From Thunnus maccoyii (lineage: Eukaryota > Chordata > Actinopteri > Scombriformes > Scombridae): a stretch of DNA of 64,000 bases. The stretch is taken from positions 11,851,490-11,915,489 of the forward strand of contig NC_056534.1 in NCBI RefSeq assembly GCF_910596095.1, written 5' to 3'. The translations under genes were made by a program, and so were the position numbers. The notes beneath the pieces are model-generated. The model was not told where the DNA came from and did not search any database. It worked only from the letters and a program-made list of their open reading frames with translations. Of the stretch, positions 38,101 to 64,000 are shown piece by piece. Each line of letters begins with the position of its first letter. Within the stretch, counting starts at the first letter, position 1.

Positions 38101-41100
38101 TGTCAACTAATCTGAAAGCACAAAAACTAAACTGAGTAAGGAACAAGGTTGTCATAGAACAAAAAAAAACTACTCTTCTTCTCTATGAGTATGTTGACTT
38201 TGGATACTTGATTTGACAACTTGACGTTGACATTTTACTCCTGAGCTTTTCTTTATGTAACATTTTGAATGTAAGGCTTTTACTTCTAATAGAGTACTTT
38301 TCTCTTTATGGAAATGCTATTTTTTAGGTATTTGAGTATTTCTTTGACGACTGATTATAGCAAATAGATGTAAATGAAATAATTTGCTAAAGAGCAGGAA
38401 TGAAGGAACAAAAGAGGAAGTAAAGAGTCTAGTAAATAAAGGCTATCTAGGAAGTACTCTGCAAACAAATCTCGATTGTCCAAAATAATGTGAAATCCTG
38501 CTGCATAAATCAATATTTTCATACAAACAATGGATCTAATGTCTGTGTATAATGTGAAAACTGTTGCTTGTAGTGACAAACCACTGTGGAGCCCTTCAGC
38601 TCTCTATGGAGTGTTTTGCTGTCTTTCAACTCTTTGTTTTGGTTCACGCTCACTGTTCTCATAAACCTCCTTTCCAGCAGCAGCAGCAGGTAGCTGTTTT
38701 TAGTGAAAAAAACTCTGTACACCACCTGCCCAGCACTCAACAGCAGACTGACAAAGTTAGCACAAGCTAGTGAACGCAGTTGAGTGTTTAGCAGCTAAAG
38801 AGGCACATATTTCCATCAGGAGTTGGTGGAGACCAAAACAAAGCTAAAATTAGAGTGAATACTGAACTTACATTCGCCGGGTGGCCCGAAACATGACTCC
38901 AAATCAGTGCTGATGTTACTCCATATATGCTGGATGTGGTAATAGGGACTATTTGCTAAGAGTTTGACTTTATAAGGTAATAATATGTCAATGCCCTGTA
39001 TACAGCTTTTTATACGCTGCCCTGAAGTGGCCAAAAGGCAACTCATACAAGGAGAATGGTCAAAATTAATGCTGGATCCTTTCCTTTCCACAATGCAACG
39101 AGCCCAGCTAACCCTGATGGCATTACCAGAGTTATTTTCTCAGACTTGCTGTAACAAAGCTCCTCCAGAGACACATAAGGCATTCACAGGGTCAATAGCA
39201 CTCCTCATTACAAGTAAACCGACCCTGCAGTGTAAAGTCGGCGGAGTGCCCCTTTAAGGCTGCTGTCTGCTGCTGTCTGCTGAAGAAAAAGATGATAATC
39301 ACTTGTGTTTACTTTCCCCGGACCAGCTGGAAACATCAGCGGGTTATAAAGAGGAGGATGTTCCTGACCAAAAATGGCAGTGAAGGGAGACACTGGATTC
39401 ACTTGTGCTTGAATGAAGCTCGTGCAGCAACAGTTCCTTTACTTTTGTCACGTAGACAGTGAGATGAGGTGTTTTATCAGTTATATCTCAGCTTTGTCAG
39501 TCTTTTCTTCGATTCACATCTCTCTCTTAAAAATACATTTTCACACATTGCTTCTTGTATTACTGCTCACATATCGTTTACCCTCACTGATACCTCACTC
39601 TCTCTCTCTCTTTCATTCCTTTCCTTCCTCGTCCATCCCAGTATTCTCTCATCACTGCTCTCATATAGGCCACCGAGTGTCCTCTAACACAACAGGTGTG
39701 AGGTTATTGGACAGAGCCGCTGGTTTGGAGACCTAACTATGCTTTTAGTCAGTGGTTCCCGATGTCTTTCCCTAAATATAGATGCACATAACCCCAACAG
39801 GAAGGGATAACTGAAGTCTGATCCTGTGTTGATGCTGCAGATACTACACAAATGAGTCTGAACGCTGAAAATAAAAACACAATATTCAGTATTAATATCA
39901 ATAAAATTTTCTGGTGGTGAAGAAGTTTACTTGTTATATAGAGGGGCAAACAACAAATGTGGTGCTGCTACTGCAATAATATATGAATATTGGTAGATTA
40001 ATATTTATGTATTTGTAGGAACATCTATTTCTGTATGTCGTGTTTTCTTATATTGACTCATTTTTGTGTTTTTTCCCCTTTTTTTTGCCTTTCCCCCCCC
40101 TATTTATCTATGTGTTTGTTAATTAATTAGTTAATTAATTTATTGATGGGATACACTTCCTTTCAATTTAATGAATCTTTATAGAGGCATAACTGTTAAA
40201 TTAGCCAAAAAAGTGTGAATAATAGTGCTAATGCCACAAGTAATAATACTGAAATAAAGTTGACAAAAAACAACCAGTTATCAGTCTGATGCAACACATA
40301 CATACTGACATACATTTGATGCATCGACACATTGTTGAAAGTATGGAAATATGTTTTTTTTTTAAAATTGGAATTAAATTTGTATTAGCAACAATACTTC
40401 TGGTTGTTCAATTTAATCATTACATGCGATTCAGTTGTTTGGCTGTACTTTGGATCAACAGGAAATATAATTTCAAGGAAATGATCATTTTCATCAACAT
40501 CTGAAGATAAATTCTGGTTTCTTAATCTACCTTGACCTTCCACATTGTTTGCCTCTTTTCCTTTTTATCAAAGTATCTGTGCAATCAATCATTTGTTTGT
40601 CCAAAATATCTGTGATCGGTTGAATTTTCTTTAATGAATTACAGTAATATTTACTTTTATTATGTTATCTGTCATCTCCCAGCTCTGCCTGTGCTGCTAA
40701 TCTGCCATTATGATAACCTGCATGATGCTGTGAGTTGACCTCAAGCTGAGGTTTAAGATCTTCTGAACAGCTGCACCATTATAATAGACATGTCATGATG
40801 GTGTGTGTAACACTGCGCTCATCATCCATTTTTCGCCGTCTTAACTCAGCTGCCGGCATGAACGTCAGCCCAGTCAGTTGTCAGTTTATCCAGAAGTATT
40901 AACTGGATTCACACACACCGTGAACCTCACTGTGCCCCTAAATTCCTCTGTCTGAAATTCACTGAATGAGACACGTGTATGTGTGTGTGTTTGTGCGTGT
41001 GTGTGTCTGTGTGTGTGCACATGTCAGAGTATAATGTAAGCTGCTATTTGTATCTAAGCCTCTTGCATTTACTGTGGCACAGGTGCGAGCTCCATACCAC

Positions 41101-41515
41101 ACCACAGTCCAGACAGACTTTCTAGAATGAACTCTCCCGGGAAACAATGTTGACACTAAAACAAACACTGACGTCTTCGGAGCAGACTGCCAGAGGATAA
41201 AATCACACTCACATTTTAGACGTTTAGCCAGTTTTACAAGGGTAGATTTAGTTGATCACCTAATTACAAGCAACCAACCCTGAAGACATTCTTCCCAGAC
41301 AATATCATAGCCCAAAAAAATGTGCAAGGGAAAGAAATTAAATAAACTCAGAAAACAAGTTGAAAAGTTTTGTTTTGATGAAGTTATTATTATCAAGAAG
41401 ACATTATATTTCACACACTCACCCTGGAGATGGTCAGGGGCTGGCTGAAGTCCTTTCCTCCTGCCAGCCGAAACCCCCAGGGGGCCGGACCGTCCAACAC
41501 GACATTGACTGGCAT
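22882..41515 (-). CDS. pdlim3: PDZ and LIM domain protein 3 (ALP), seven coding exons
   Basis: The coding exons in transcript order are 41515-41423, 35506-35355, 34319-34235, 34150-33963, 27054-26927, 24991-24880 and 23071-22882. They total 948 nt in one frame and give 315 aa, the size of the shorter human PDLIM3 isoform. Domain order: PDZ (residues 1-82, with the PWGF carboxylate loop), a linker, a ZM (ZASP-like) motif around residues 140-165, and one C-terminal LIM domain. The family binds alpha-actinin at muscle Z-discs and on actin filaments, acting as a scaffold. The next gene on the same strand upstream is sorbs2, an arrangement shared with human 4q35. A CArG box lies 485 bases upstream of the start codon. 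Whether this is the a or b fish paralogue cannot be told from here. Confidence 0.92.
23073..24879. other. Last intron of pdlim3
   Basis: Besides the MITE at 23351-23752, this intron holds no exon-like sequence. A short GCTAGCAAT duplication lies near 24090. Confidence 0.5.
23351..23752. mobile_element. MITE with about 36-bp terminal inverted repeats
   Basis: The left end reads TTAAAGGTGCAGTGTGTA then ATTTAGTGGCATCTAG. The reverse complement of the right end reads TTAAAGGACCAGTGTATA then ATTTAGTGGCATCTAG. The element is about 402 bp, has no transposase, and sits in the last pdlim3 intron 280 bases from exon 7. I recognise the family as abundant in fish. The superfamily is left open. Confidence 0.8.
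24880..24991 (-). CDS. pdlim3: pdlim3 coding exon 6: start of LIM domain
   Basis: The acceptor is ATGTGGGCAG and the donor ATTGT|GTGAGT. The exon encodes [13 protein letters not shown] and then [12 protein letters not shown], containing the first two zinc-binding cysteines (C-x2-C) of the LIM domain. Confidence 0.92.
26045..26578. repeat. Dispersed fish repeat ending TTTTTATACAGTCTATG
   Basis: The block from GATACAATGTATCAACC to TTTTTATACAGTCTATG is one I recognise as a widely copied, transcribed fish repeat (CAGCCTGGTACAAAAA, CCCTTTCATGACAACTGTACG, ACTCACCCGTTTAAA). Unlike nearby intron DNA it contains a GC-rich stretch at 26370-26520 including AAGATGGCG, a YY1-type core. The matching inverted end (CATAGACTGTAT) is not visible at the left, so this copy may be truncated. 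Confidence 0.6.
26927..27054 (-). CDS. pdlim3: pdlim3 coding exon 5: linker
   Basis: The exon encodes [18 protein letters not shown] and [17 protein letters not shown], matching the ESDVYRML...RQSGSF.VLQ region of PDLIM3. The donor is GATG|GTGAGC. Two acceptors six bases apart (CAGCCCCAG) both keep the frame, so inclusion of two residues is ambiguous. Confidence 0.9.
27201..28053. mobile_element. MITE-like inverted-repeat element (GGTTGCACCAGCTGTT ends)
   Basis: The left end CTGGGTTGCACCAGCTGTTT, followed by GTAAATCCA, pairs with the right end, whose reverse complement is CTGGTTGCACCAGCTGTTCA then TAAATTCA. The element is about 850 bp, AT-rich inside and without a coding frame. It sits just 150 bases beyond pdlim3 exon 5, in the intron between exons 4 and 5. 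Confidence 0.65.
28275..28725. repeat. Dispersed fish repeat, probable MITE
   Basis: Blocks such as GGGAGTTGTTGTCTTCATTG, TTTTTACCAAGAGCCGAATT and CGCCATTGTGGTAGTTACAT match a repeat I recognise from fish introns. Ends AATATGCAATTTT and TTACATATTATAGCTTT form a poor inverted pair. Borders are approximate. Confidence 0.5.
30544..31088 (+). pseudogene. Reverse transcriptase remnant of the L2-like LINE
   Basis: Two adjacent open stretches in different frames (30544-30855 and 30846-31088) carry RT domains 1-4. A frame change at about 30846 separates [17 protein letters not shown] from the next block. The YADD block follows at 31274 in another frame. It is a fossil copy. Confidence 0.8.
32120..32150. 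repeat. (AT)n microsatellite in LINE 3'-UTR
   Basis: A run of about 15 AT units interrupts the LINE 3' region. Confidence 0.9.
32340..32362 (+). repeat. GAGTT tandem tail of LINE
   Basis: After ATAAATAAAGCT the unit GAGTT (written TGAGT) is repeated about four times. This is the tandem 3' end expected for L2-like elements. Confidence 0.8.
32820..33120. repeat. Dispersed fish repeat (TTCTCAAATGTGA..TTTGCTGCTTTTCTC type)
   Basis: AATTAATCAATTGA, ATTTCTCAACAAAAAAC, TTCTCAAATGTGATACTTTG and GCTGCTTTTCTCTG are diagnostic blocks of a common fish repeat with ATTAATCGATTA-like ends. A diverged relative lies at 48905-49180. An intact 66-bp palindrome is inserted at 32955. Confidence 0.55.
32955..33020. 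mobile_element. 66-bp Tc1/mariner-like palindrome made only of terminal repeats
   Basis: TACAGGACCAG.CAAAAGTTTGG followed by A/G-rich CACACCT faces its own inverted copy across a few bases. The two arms of about 31 bases differ at roughly six positions. CAGTCAAAAGTTTGGACAC resembles known fish Tc1 ends. TA at both borders suits a Tc1 target site. No internal sequence remains. Confidence 0.7.
33963..34150 (-). CDS. pdlim3: pdlim3 coding exon 4: ZM motif
   Basis: The acceptor is CTCTTTTTAG and the donor GAGAG|GTGACT. The exon encodes [19 protein letters not shown] followed by [19 protein letters not shown], the ZASP-like motif needed for alpha-actinin binding. In mammals this exon defines the skeletal-muscle ALP form; that is family knowledge, not shown here. 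Confidence 0.93.
34235..34319 (-). CDS. pdlim3: pdlim3 coding exon 3: linker
   Basis: The acceptor is TTTGTACCCAG and the donor CAG|GTTTGT. The exon encodes [20 protein letters not shown], which matches the W-S-P..EDGK.HP.KINLE segment following the PDZ in ALP proteins. Confidence 0.9.
35355..35506 (-). CDS. pdlim3: pdlim3 coding exon 2: PDZ core
   Basis: The acceptor is CCACCCAG. The exon encodes [16 protein letters not shown], then LILAIEGV and LCLTVER, which is the rest of the PDZ domain. The donor used to keep the frame is AAAG|GTTATC, which departs from consensus at +3 and +5. Read-through would stay open for another 29 codons (see findings). Confidence 0.88.
35759..36492. mobile_element. 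MITE with about 50-bp inverted ends and an inner foldback
   Basis: The left end TTAAAGGACATGGCTGGTCA, running on to GTTGACAACAAATCTC, pairs with the right end, whose reverse complement reads TTAAAGGATATGGCTGGTGA and on to CTGTCAACAAATCTC. A second inverted pair is nested inside: AAACAAATCTCATGTGCAG at about 36112-36170 against 36393-36452. No ORF is present. It lies in pdlim3 intron 1. Confidence 0.8.
37923..38100. repeat. Long polypyrimidine tract
   Basis: About 180 bases are almost only C and T on the + strand (units such as CTTCCTTC, TCCTTCCTCC, TTCTTTC). It lies in pdlim3 intron 1, so the transcript carries a polypurine run. It is low complexity, not coding, despite long open frames on both strands. 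Confidence 0.75.
38550..39260. repeat. Uninterrupted copy of the dispersed repeat split at 6.86 kb
   Basis: This contains, contiguously, both halves found at 6570-6860 and 9565-9870 (TGTTTTGGTTCACGCTCACTG; GACAAAGTTAG; AGCTAAAGAGGCAC; TTACATTCGCCGG; GAAGTGGCCAAAA). The right end GGCGGAGTGCCCCTTTAAGG looks like a MITE terminus, but its inverted partner was not found. Confidence 0.5.
41423..41515 (-). CDS. pdlim3: pdlim3 coding exon 1: start codon and N-terminal PDZ
   Basis: It has thirty-one codons beginning [21 protein letters not shown] is the peptide-binding loop of the ALP/Enigma PDZ family. The donor is AGG|GTGAGT, phase 0. The start methionine aligns with the family start (MPQTV-type). 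Confidence 0.93.
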
Positions 41516-41999
41516 GACCCTTTAACGTCTCCCTGCTGTTGGAGGACAGTGGAACAGGCTCTAAACTGCACCCTGCGAGGGAACAGAGTTAAAGAGCAAA
41601 GGAATATCAAAGTGATGGAGATTTTGAACCATGTGGAGTGGGAGGAGAATGGACAGATCCCACCCCGGGAGTGAAGTAATTGGTCAGATTTTGGGAACTG
41701 GCTCCCAGTCTGTTCTACCAGCACTTGCTCGCCAGTTTTCCTATTTCTGTTATCTTATTTCATGCTCTCTTTTTTACTCTTCTCTGCAAACAGATCTCAG
41801 TATTTTATCTTTTAAATCAGTTGCTACTAAAGCTTTCAGCATGTTACTCACATCCAGTTTTGGCTCACAGTCTGTTACATGGACACTTGCAGACAGACTA
41901 AAGATGTAAAGCAGCCCCCGTCATCGCTCCTCATCCCCGGGCAGCTCGGAGTCTGGCTGGCCTCCTCTTGCTCTGGTTGACGGGTCTTGCTGCTCCTGC

Positions 42000-42009
42000 C
42001 CTTATTTGG
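42000..42009 (-). promoter_or_regulatory. Perfect CArG box (SRF site) upstream of pdlim3
   Basis: The minus strand reads CCAAATAAGG, an exact match to CC(A/T)6GG and identical to the CArG of muscle actin promoters. It lies 485 bases upstream of the pdlim3 start codon in a GC-richer patch (41920-42070). A TEAD-type CATTCC core is at 42057-42062. SRF control would suit a striated/smooth muscle Z-disc gene. The transcription start itself is not identified. Confidence 0.6.
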
Positions 42010-42947
42010 TCTGGAGGCGCAGCTCAACTCTGAGGCCCTGGAGGTCCCGCAGGCACATTCCAGCCACTATTGATCTGGATAGGACCCAGGATTCTCACTC
42101 CTGAGCTTGTTAACAATCCAGTTTCATTTTGAGTTGGATGTTTTCACCACATCATCTGTCTTTTTTTTTCCATGTTTATACCACGAACCTGGTCTGTTTA
42201 GTGTTAAAACAACTTATTTTCCACTTCTCAAAAGACTTTGGCTCAAACCATTTTTGTGCCTACAAACTCTTATATTCTGTGTTTTATTCAGGCTGATTTT
42301 TCTCTCTGTTGTCACATGTCCTTGATGTCTGCGTGGTATCCAAAATGATAGAAACAACAAATGAGCTTGTGTGACTAACAGAGCAGTATGTCAACATCCT
42401 GTGAGTAAGGCATGTTAATCCGTGTCAGTGCTTCTCTAGGGCATGTTTACATCAAGTAAATAAAACAAAATGCCAATTTAAACTGTTGTGCAAATTAAGA
42501 ATCACAACACAAAATCCATCATCTGTGTAAAGGCTTGAAAATAATTTTCCACTGCAAATATTTTAAAGGGGAACAGATTCACAGTTCATTTCTGCTCCGT
42601 GACAGGTTGATGATGAAGCACTCATACAATAAATATTTCTCTGCACAAAAATGTAACAGTTTGCCTGCAATAAGTGCACAAATTCATCTCCTCATTCTCT
42701 CTCTGTCTCTCTTTTACACTGACTGACACCTGCAATAAAAGCATCTGAGCATATCTAGCATACAGTATTATAGTAGTGAAGCAAGTATTTGTGCTGTCCC
42801 ATTGTATATGTTTAAAAGAGACATGTACATTGAAGCTGAACTATAGTATATAACTTTTTAGAATTGCTGATTGCTGCCCTGCAAATATTTCAGCTTTTTT
42901 CTTCCTGCAAACATTTGAATGACAAATTCAAAAACATATTTCTGTGA

Positions 42948-43276
42948 GTTGTTAATTTGCAGATATTCTTACTATGTTAGACTATTGTCAGTTCTTTAAC
43001 TGACAGAAAATATTTGGTTTTCAGTGTGTAGATTTGTGTGTCAAGCTACATATTAGCGTATTAGGTTGTTTCTGAAAAACTCTATAATGAGCAAAATTGC
43101 ATAATCCTTTCAAAGAAATGTCCAAAGAATTAAGTTACACAACAGCTACTTTTAGGAAATTGTTAAAACAAACAAAACAGAAACAAAACAAAACAAAACT
43201 ACACACTGAAAACTATTTTCCATTAGTTAAAGAACTGTAAAGTCTCATTTGTTGCAAATTTTTGCAAATTAACAAC
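42948..43276. mobile_element. Foldback/MITE with long (80-100 bp) inverted repeats
   Basis: The left arm GTTGTTAATTTGCA ... GTTCTTTAACT ... GGTTTTCAGTGTGTAG (42948-43030) is mirrored by the right arm 43200-43276. The total is about 330 bp with only about 160 bases between the arms, and no ORF. An (AAACA)n-like run lies in the centre. It is intergenic between pdlim3 and sorbs2. Confidence 0.75.
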
Positions 43277-44994
43277 TATGAACCAGCACTTACCAAGTAA
43301 ACCAACTTAACACTTTTTTCAGATTTTCTTATATCTGAAATATGAGAATATATTTCTTATATTCCCACATTTCTGATTTTACTTTTTATATTTTAATATT
43401 AAATTCTGAGTAGAGCTAAAACAGAGGAACTTTCAAAACTGTTGCACCTCTGACTTTATCACTTATGAGTGTTGATGGCTGTTATCAGACTCTGTTGCGC
43501 CTGTAAAACGACACCTAACAGTGATGTCTCAACAGCAAAGTGAGAAGTTAAACCACTGGAGGTCAGCAAAAACCTGAAGTTCGGCTTCTGTTAAGTAGCT
43601 GATAGATGAGACTTTCCATAAAGATGTCCTTTAAACGCTTTAAATGCATTTCCTGATAAAATAAAGGCAGTGAAAACACATTTTTTTTAATCAGCTTCAT
43701 ACTCAGTGATGGATCCTAAATAAACAAACTGTTTTAAGCCAAAGTTAGAGTGTTTTAACATGAAGACATTTCTGTTTTTCTTTTTTGCTTAATTTACTGG
43801 TCTGAAGTGGGCGGGGCTAAGGTGGAAAAAGGTGATTTTACATAAATCGGTGTAACAATCAATATGTATCAATATTTGAATCAGAATCTAATCATGACTC
43901 AAATGATTTGATTGACAGGCTGCATGAAGCAGAGTAACTTACTTTTTGAGTGTTTAACTCTTAAATCATATTATAAGATGTTTTATATTTTTACTTTAAG
44001 CATTGCTTATTTAGTGATAAATATTTGTTTTAATTTAATGTATTTAATAGAGAAATACTGAAATTTAAAAGGTTTTTAGGGGCTTCCAAGTATTGAAACT
44101 TGCATTGTTTACATTAGCATGCAGTCTTCTCTTTTATCTGCTCATTACTACTCATCAACTGACATAACTGTGCTGTTGTGTGAAATAGAGGGATGTGTAT
44201 TAACCCCTGCACCATCATGGGTCAAAACATTCTGCAGAATACCTTTAAACTTTATAAATAAAGGTTTCCTATTCAGTAAATGGTCATTTCTGGTTAGCTG
44301 AAAGGAAAAAAACATAAATAAATAATAAATGTCATCTAACAGCTGGATTTTATTAGCAACACAGCCCCATAAAATCATCCAACAAATGCTAAGATATTGT
44401 AGAAATACTCCAAGAGTGTGCATTGAATTTGATAATAACATGAATAACATATAAGATTTACATTTTCATTACATGTATAAACATATCAGGAGTCAAATTC
44501 ACGTCTTCTGTCCAAATCTGTTCCTATTGTAGTATCAAAGGCAGACTAGACTAGTGTTTCAACACTGTGGAGTTTGTGGTTATGTTCTGTGCACACTTCA
44601 ACACACTTTCCTGATGTTTTCTAAACTACATATGCATAAATTAATTTTTTGCATCACAGAAGAGGTTCACATATACATGGCTATTAAATTAGTGAGTTGG
44701 CTATAAGGCAGCAATCACCAACTCTACTCAATCTACCTAACAGTAACTTTTGTTTAAATATGTCACTGAATCTTAACTGAATCACGAATAACTGGAAAAA
44801 AAGGGCCTACGCGCCCGGCTATGATGACGGCTTTTCAAAAAAATTGAAAAGTAGCACCACTGATGAAGAAAACATGAAGAAAGAAAGAGAGGAAACCAAA
44901 TGTGATGGTGGGTGAGAAAAAGCTGACTTTATAAAGCAAGTGGATGTTGGCCATTTTACAGCTCTCATACAAAAGGCTTACAAAAACACCACAG

Positions 44995-45040
44995 ACACAC
45001 ACACACACATACACACACACACACACACGCACACACACAT
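44995..45040. repeat. (AC)n microsatellite
   Basis: This is an imperfect AC run of about 45 bases in intergenic DNA. Confidence 0.9.
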
Positions 45041-46678
45041 TGTGTTCTCACACCAGCTGAAATAGTGAATGACAGGAGGTGACGTGAGGGACAATGAATG
45101 ATAAAACAAAATATATCTTAAGGTGCTTTAACAATTGTTTTGTTGTCAGTGTCCATTCTATGTGAAACAGGTAAAATGAGAAAAAAAAAAAAAATCATAC
45201 TCACTGAGCAAGACAAGCTAAGATGGAAATTACCAATAAGTAAAATATTATATAAACACATGAAACAGTGACACACTACCCTCTCACTCTGACAGCAGGG
45301 TTTAAAAGATGCCACCACAATCTAGTGGAAAAACTGCAGTTACAAGACCAGAGTTTTTGATAAAATACCATTTCATCCTGCGTCTGACTTAAATAAATTC
45401 AACATAAAACATAATGACACCTGGCAATCCATTATAGCCCATCAACTAGTGTGTTATTCGCCGTGATACTTAACTTGACAATAAAATAACAATCCTTTAA
45501 ATGTGGGTTCGCTGCTGTTAAAAGATGTTCGCTTCCTCAATACAATAAAAGCAAAATATTGTTCCATCCTTTCTACAATCGTCTTATAACACAGTTTGAC
45601 CAGTGTTCGTCCTCTAATAAATATAATACCTAAAAGGTTGGTAACCTTTTTTGCATACACTTTTCCCACATGACCAAGATCCCCCCCGAAAGCCCCACCG
45701 TCAGAGTAACCTCTCGTGTGTAAAAATCCAAAGTGAAATTTTTGAAATAAAACAAAACACAAATTTGTGTTAAAGAGTCGTTAAAGTGCATCAATCCTAG
45801 TGTGAAGATGACAGAACATTGAAACCAACAAGTTGAATCTTTTTGTATTTTCTTATCTAAAAGTTTAAATCTAATGTATTAACAATAGTGTCAATAATTT
45901 TTTTTTTTTACACCTCCTCATTTGCAATATTAGCAGTAATTCATGATTGTGTTAAAGGATAAAATATATCCTTTTATACCTTTATACTTTTTCCATCAAC
46001 CAATCAATACCTTGGGTAATACATAACATTGATACATGCATGTCTTTCCTTTCCACATGTAACTGTGGAAAGTAACAATCTTTTACCTGACATGGCTGCA
46101 CAACAGACCTGCTGACAGAATACTGTTTTTACAACACTCTCCGCGCTCAATGTCTTTGGGGATAATTGTGATTGAACACTGACATGAATTGTAACAAGTG
46201 TTTTTAAATATGCAGCTGAAATTTAAAAAAAAAAAAGAAAAAGAAAAGGTGATTGTGGTGATTTTACTGCCCTTTAAAAGGTTGAAACAGAAAGAAAAGC
46301 ACGACTGCGGTGCGCTGTTTACTATCATTGAGTGTTTGCAAAGTTCCTTCGATATCCTTCCATCAGTGTCAAAAGTTAAAGGTCACTGACAGGAGCACAA
46401 AGTTTGGGTTCTCCATGATAGAAAAATAAGGATAAAAAGATAAGGTTAAAAAAACAACATTATTTTTTATAGAAGTCTTCCGTCAAAGATGGCTAGTTAG
46501 AGCTAAACGTTCTGTCTGTGTGAAGCCGACCCGCCACGCATTACACGCAAATACATAAAATGTGCGACGGGTCTTGGGGCGGCCACTCTTGGGATGTGGT
46601 GACCTGCAGGTGCTGTGCTGACGGGGCGATGAACGTGTCACAGAAAGGGGCGGGGCCAAAAGGGGTCTGGAATCATCA

Positions 46679-63761
<17,083 letters not shown>

Positions 63762-64000
63762 CTGCCACAAGGAAATCAAAAACAACTTTCTGAAAAATCA
63801 GCTTAAGACTAACTTACTTAATTTTCTAATCACATTTTAAATTAATATAACTCAAGGTGGAATTAATGTGAGCTAGAAAAAGCGAATTTGAAAAGAGGAT
63901 GTAAGAGGAACTGATATTATGTAATGATTGCTTGTACTGACTGAGTGCCAGTATTTTATTACTCAAGAGGTCTACTGAACGAAGACCAAGTTCCTTACAT

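Larger units (their letters stand above)
35507..41422. other. First coding intron of pdlim3
   Basis: The intron is 5.9 kb, beginning GTGAGT and ending CCACCCAG. It contains the MITE at 35759-36492, the pyrimidine tract at 37923-38100, the dispersed repeat at 38550-39260, and a GTGTGT run near 40980-41025. I saw no alternative exon with family similarity. Confidence 0.5.
42070..46678. other. Intergenic DNA between pdlim3 and sorbs2
   Basis: Apart from the foldback at 42948-43276 and an (AC)n stretch near 44995-45040, no exon or family was recognised. The part nearest 46678 is the 3'-UTR of sorbs2, whose end is not determined. Confidence 0.45.

Noticed and set aside
37788..38135. 115-codon Phe/Ser/Leu-rich frame suggesting a membrane protein
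   Set aside because: It is created by the polypyrimidine tract. There is no start context or homology.

Overview
The window is teleost fish nuclear DNA, most likely from a percomorph. The evidence is AT-rich DNA with GT-AG introns, three vertebrate genes recognisable at exon level, and many short inverted-repeat transposons and L2-type and Gypsy-type fragments of the kind common in fish. There are no prokaryotic features, no CRISPR array and no convincing structural RNA gene.

Layout. (1) 1-11.6 kb is gene-free. It holds an inverted-repeat element with a CRE palindrome (3.24-3.89 kb) and a decayed Gypsy-like element (about 6.87-9.56 kb) that appears to split an older dispersed repeat. (2) 11.6-14.4 kb holds a neuropeptide Y receptor of the Y2 subfamily on the + strand, with its coding sequence in one exon (13250-14362, 370 aa) and an inferred non-coding first exon ending at 12007. 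(3) 22.56-42.1 kb holds pdlim3 (ALP; PDZ, ZM motif, LIM) on the - strand. Its seven coding exons join in one frame to 315 aa. The promoter side has a perfect CArG box. Its introns hold an antisense L2-like LINE and several MITEs. (4) 46.68 kb to the right edge holds the 3' part of sorbs2 (ArgBP2) on the - strand. Seventeen coding exons join without a frame break into about 1535 codons: the end of the SoHo domain, the large neural-type exon with a Cys/His zinc-finger-like motif and a poly-His tract, then three SH3 domains. The 5' end of sorbs2 lies beyond base 64000.

The neighbouring minus-strand genes pdlim3 and sorbs2 encode cytoskeletal adaptors (Z-disc/alpha-actinin, and actin/Abl/Cbl-linked adhesion). 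They are also neighbours in mammals (human 4q35). NPY2R lies on the same human chromosome arm but far away, so its adjacency here is of interest for synteny.

The most interesting items are these. A pure (CA)45 tract on the + strand forms the whole 3' splice-site approach of the exon that completes sorbs2 SH3-2, as a UG repeat in the RNA. The sorbs2 SH3-2/SH3-3 linker is expanded to about 520 codons. The donor after the pdlim3 PDZ exon is weak, with an open read-through tail. There are upstream ORFs in the receptor leader, a 66-bp Tc1-like 'terminal repeats only' palindrome, and several foldback elements. I found no wholly new multi-gene system. The unusual features are in splicing, regulation and repeat structure. 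Exon borders are read from splice consensus, frame continuity and family homology, and have not been checked with transcripts.
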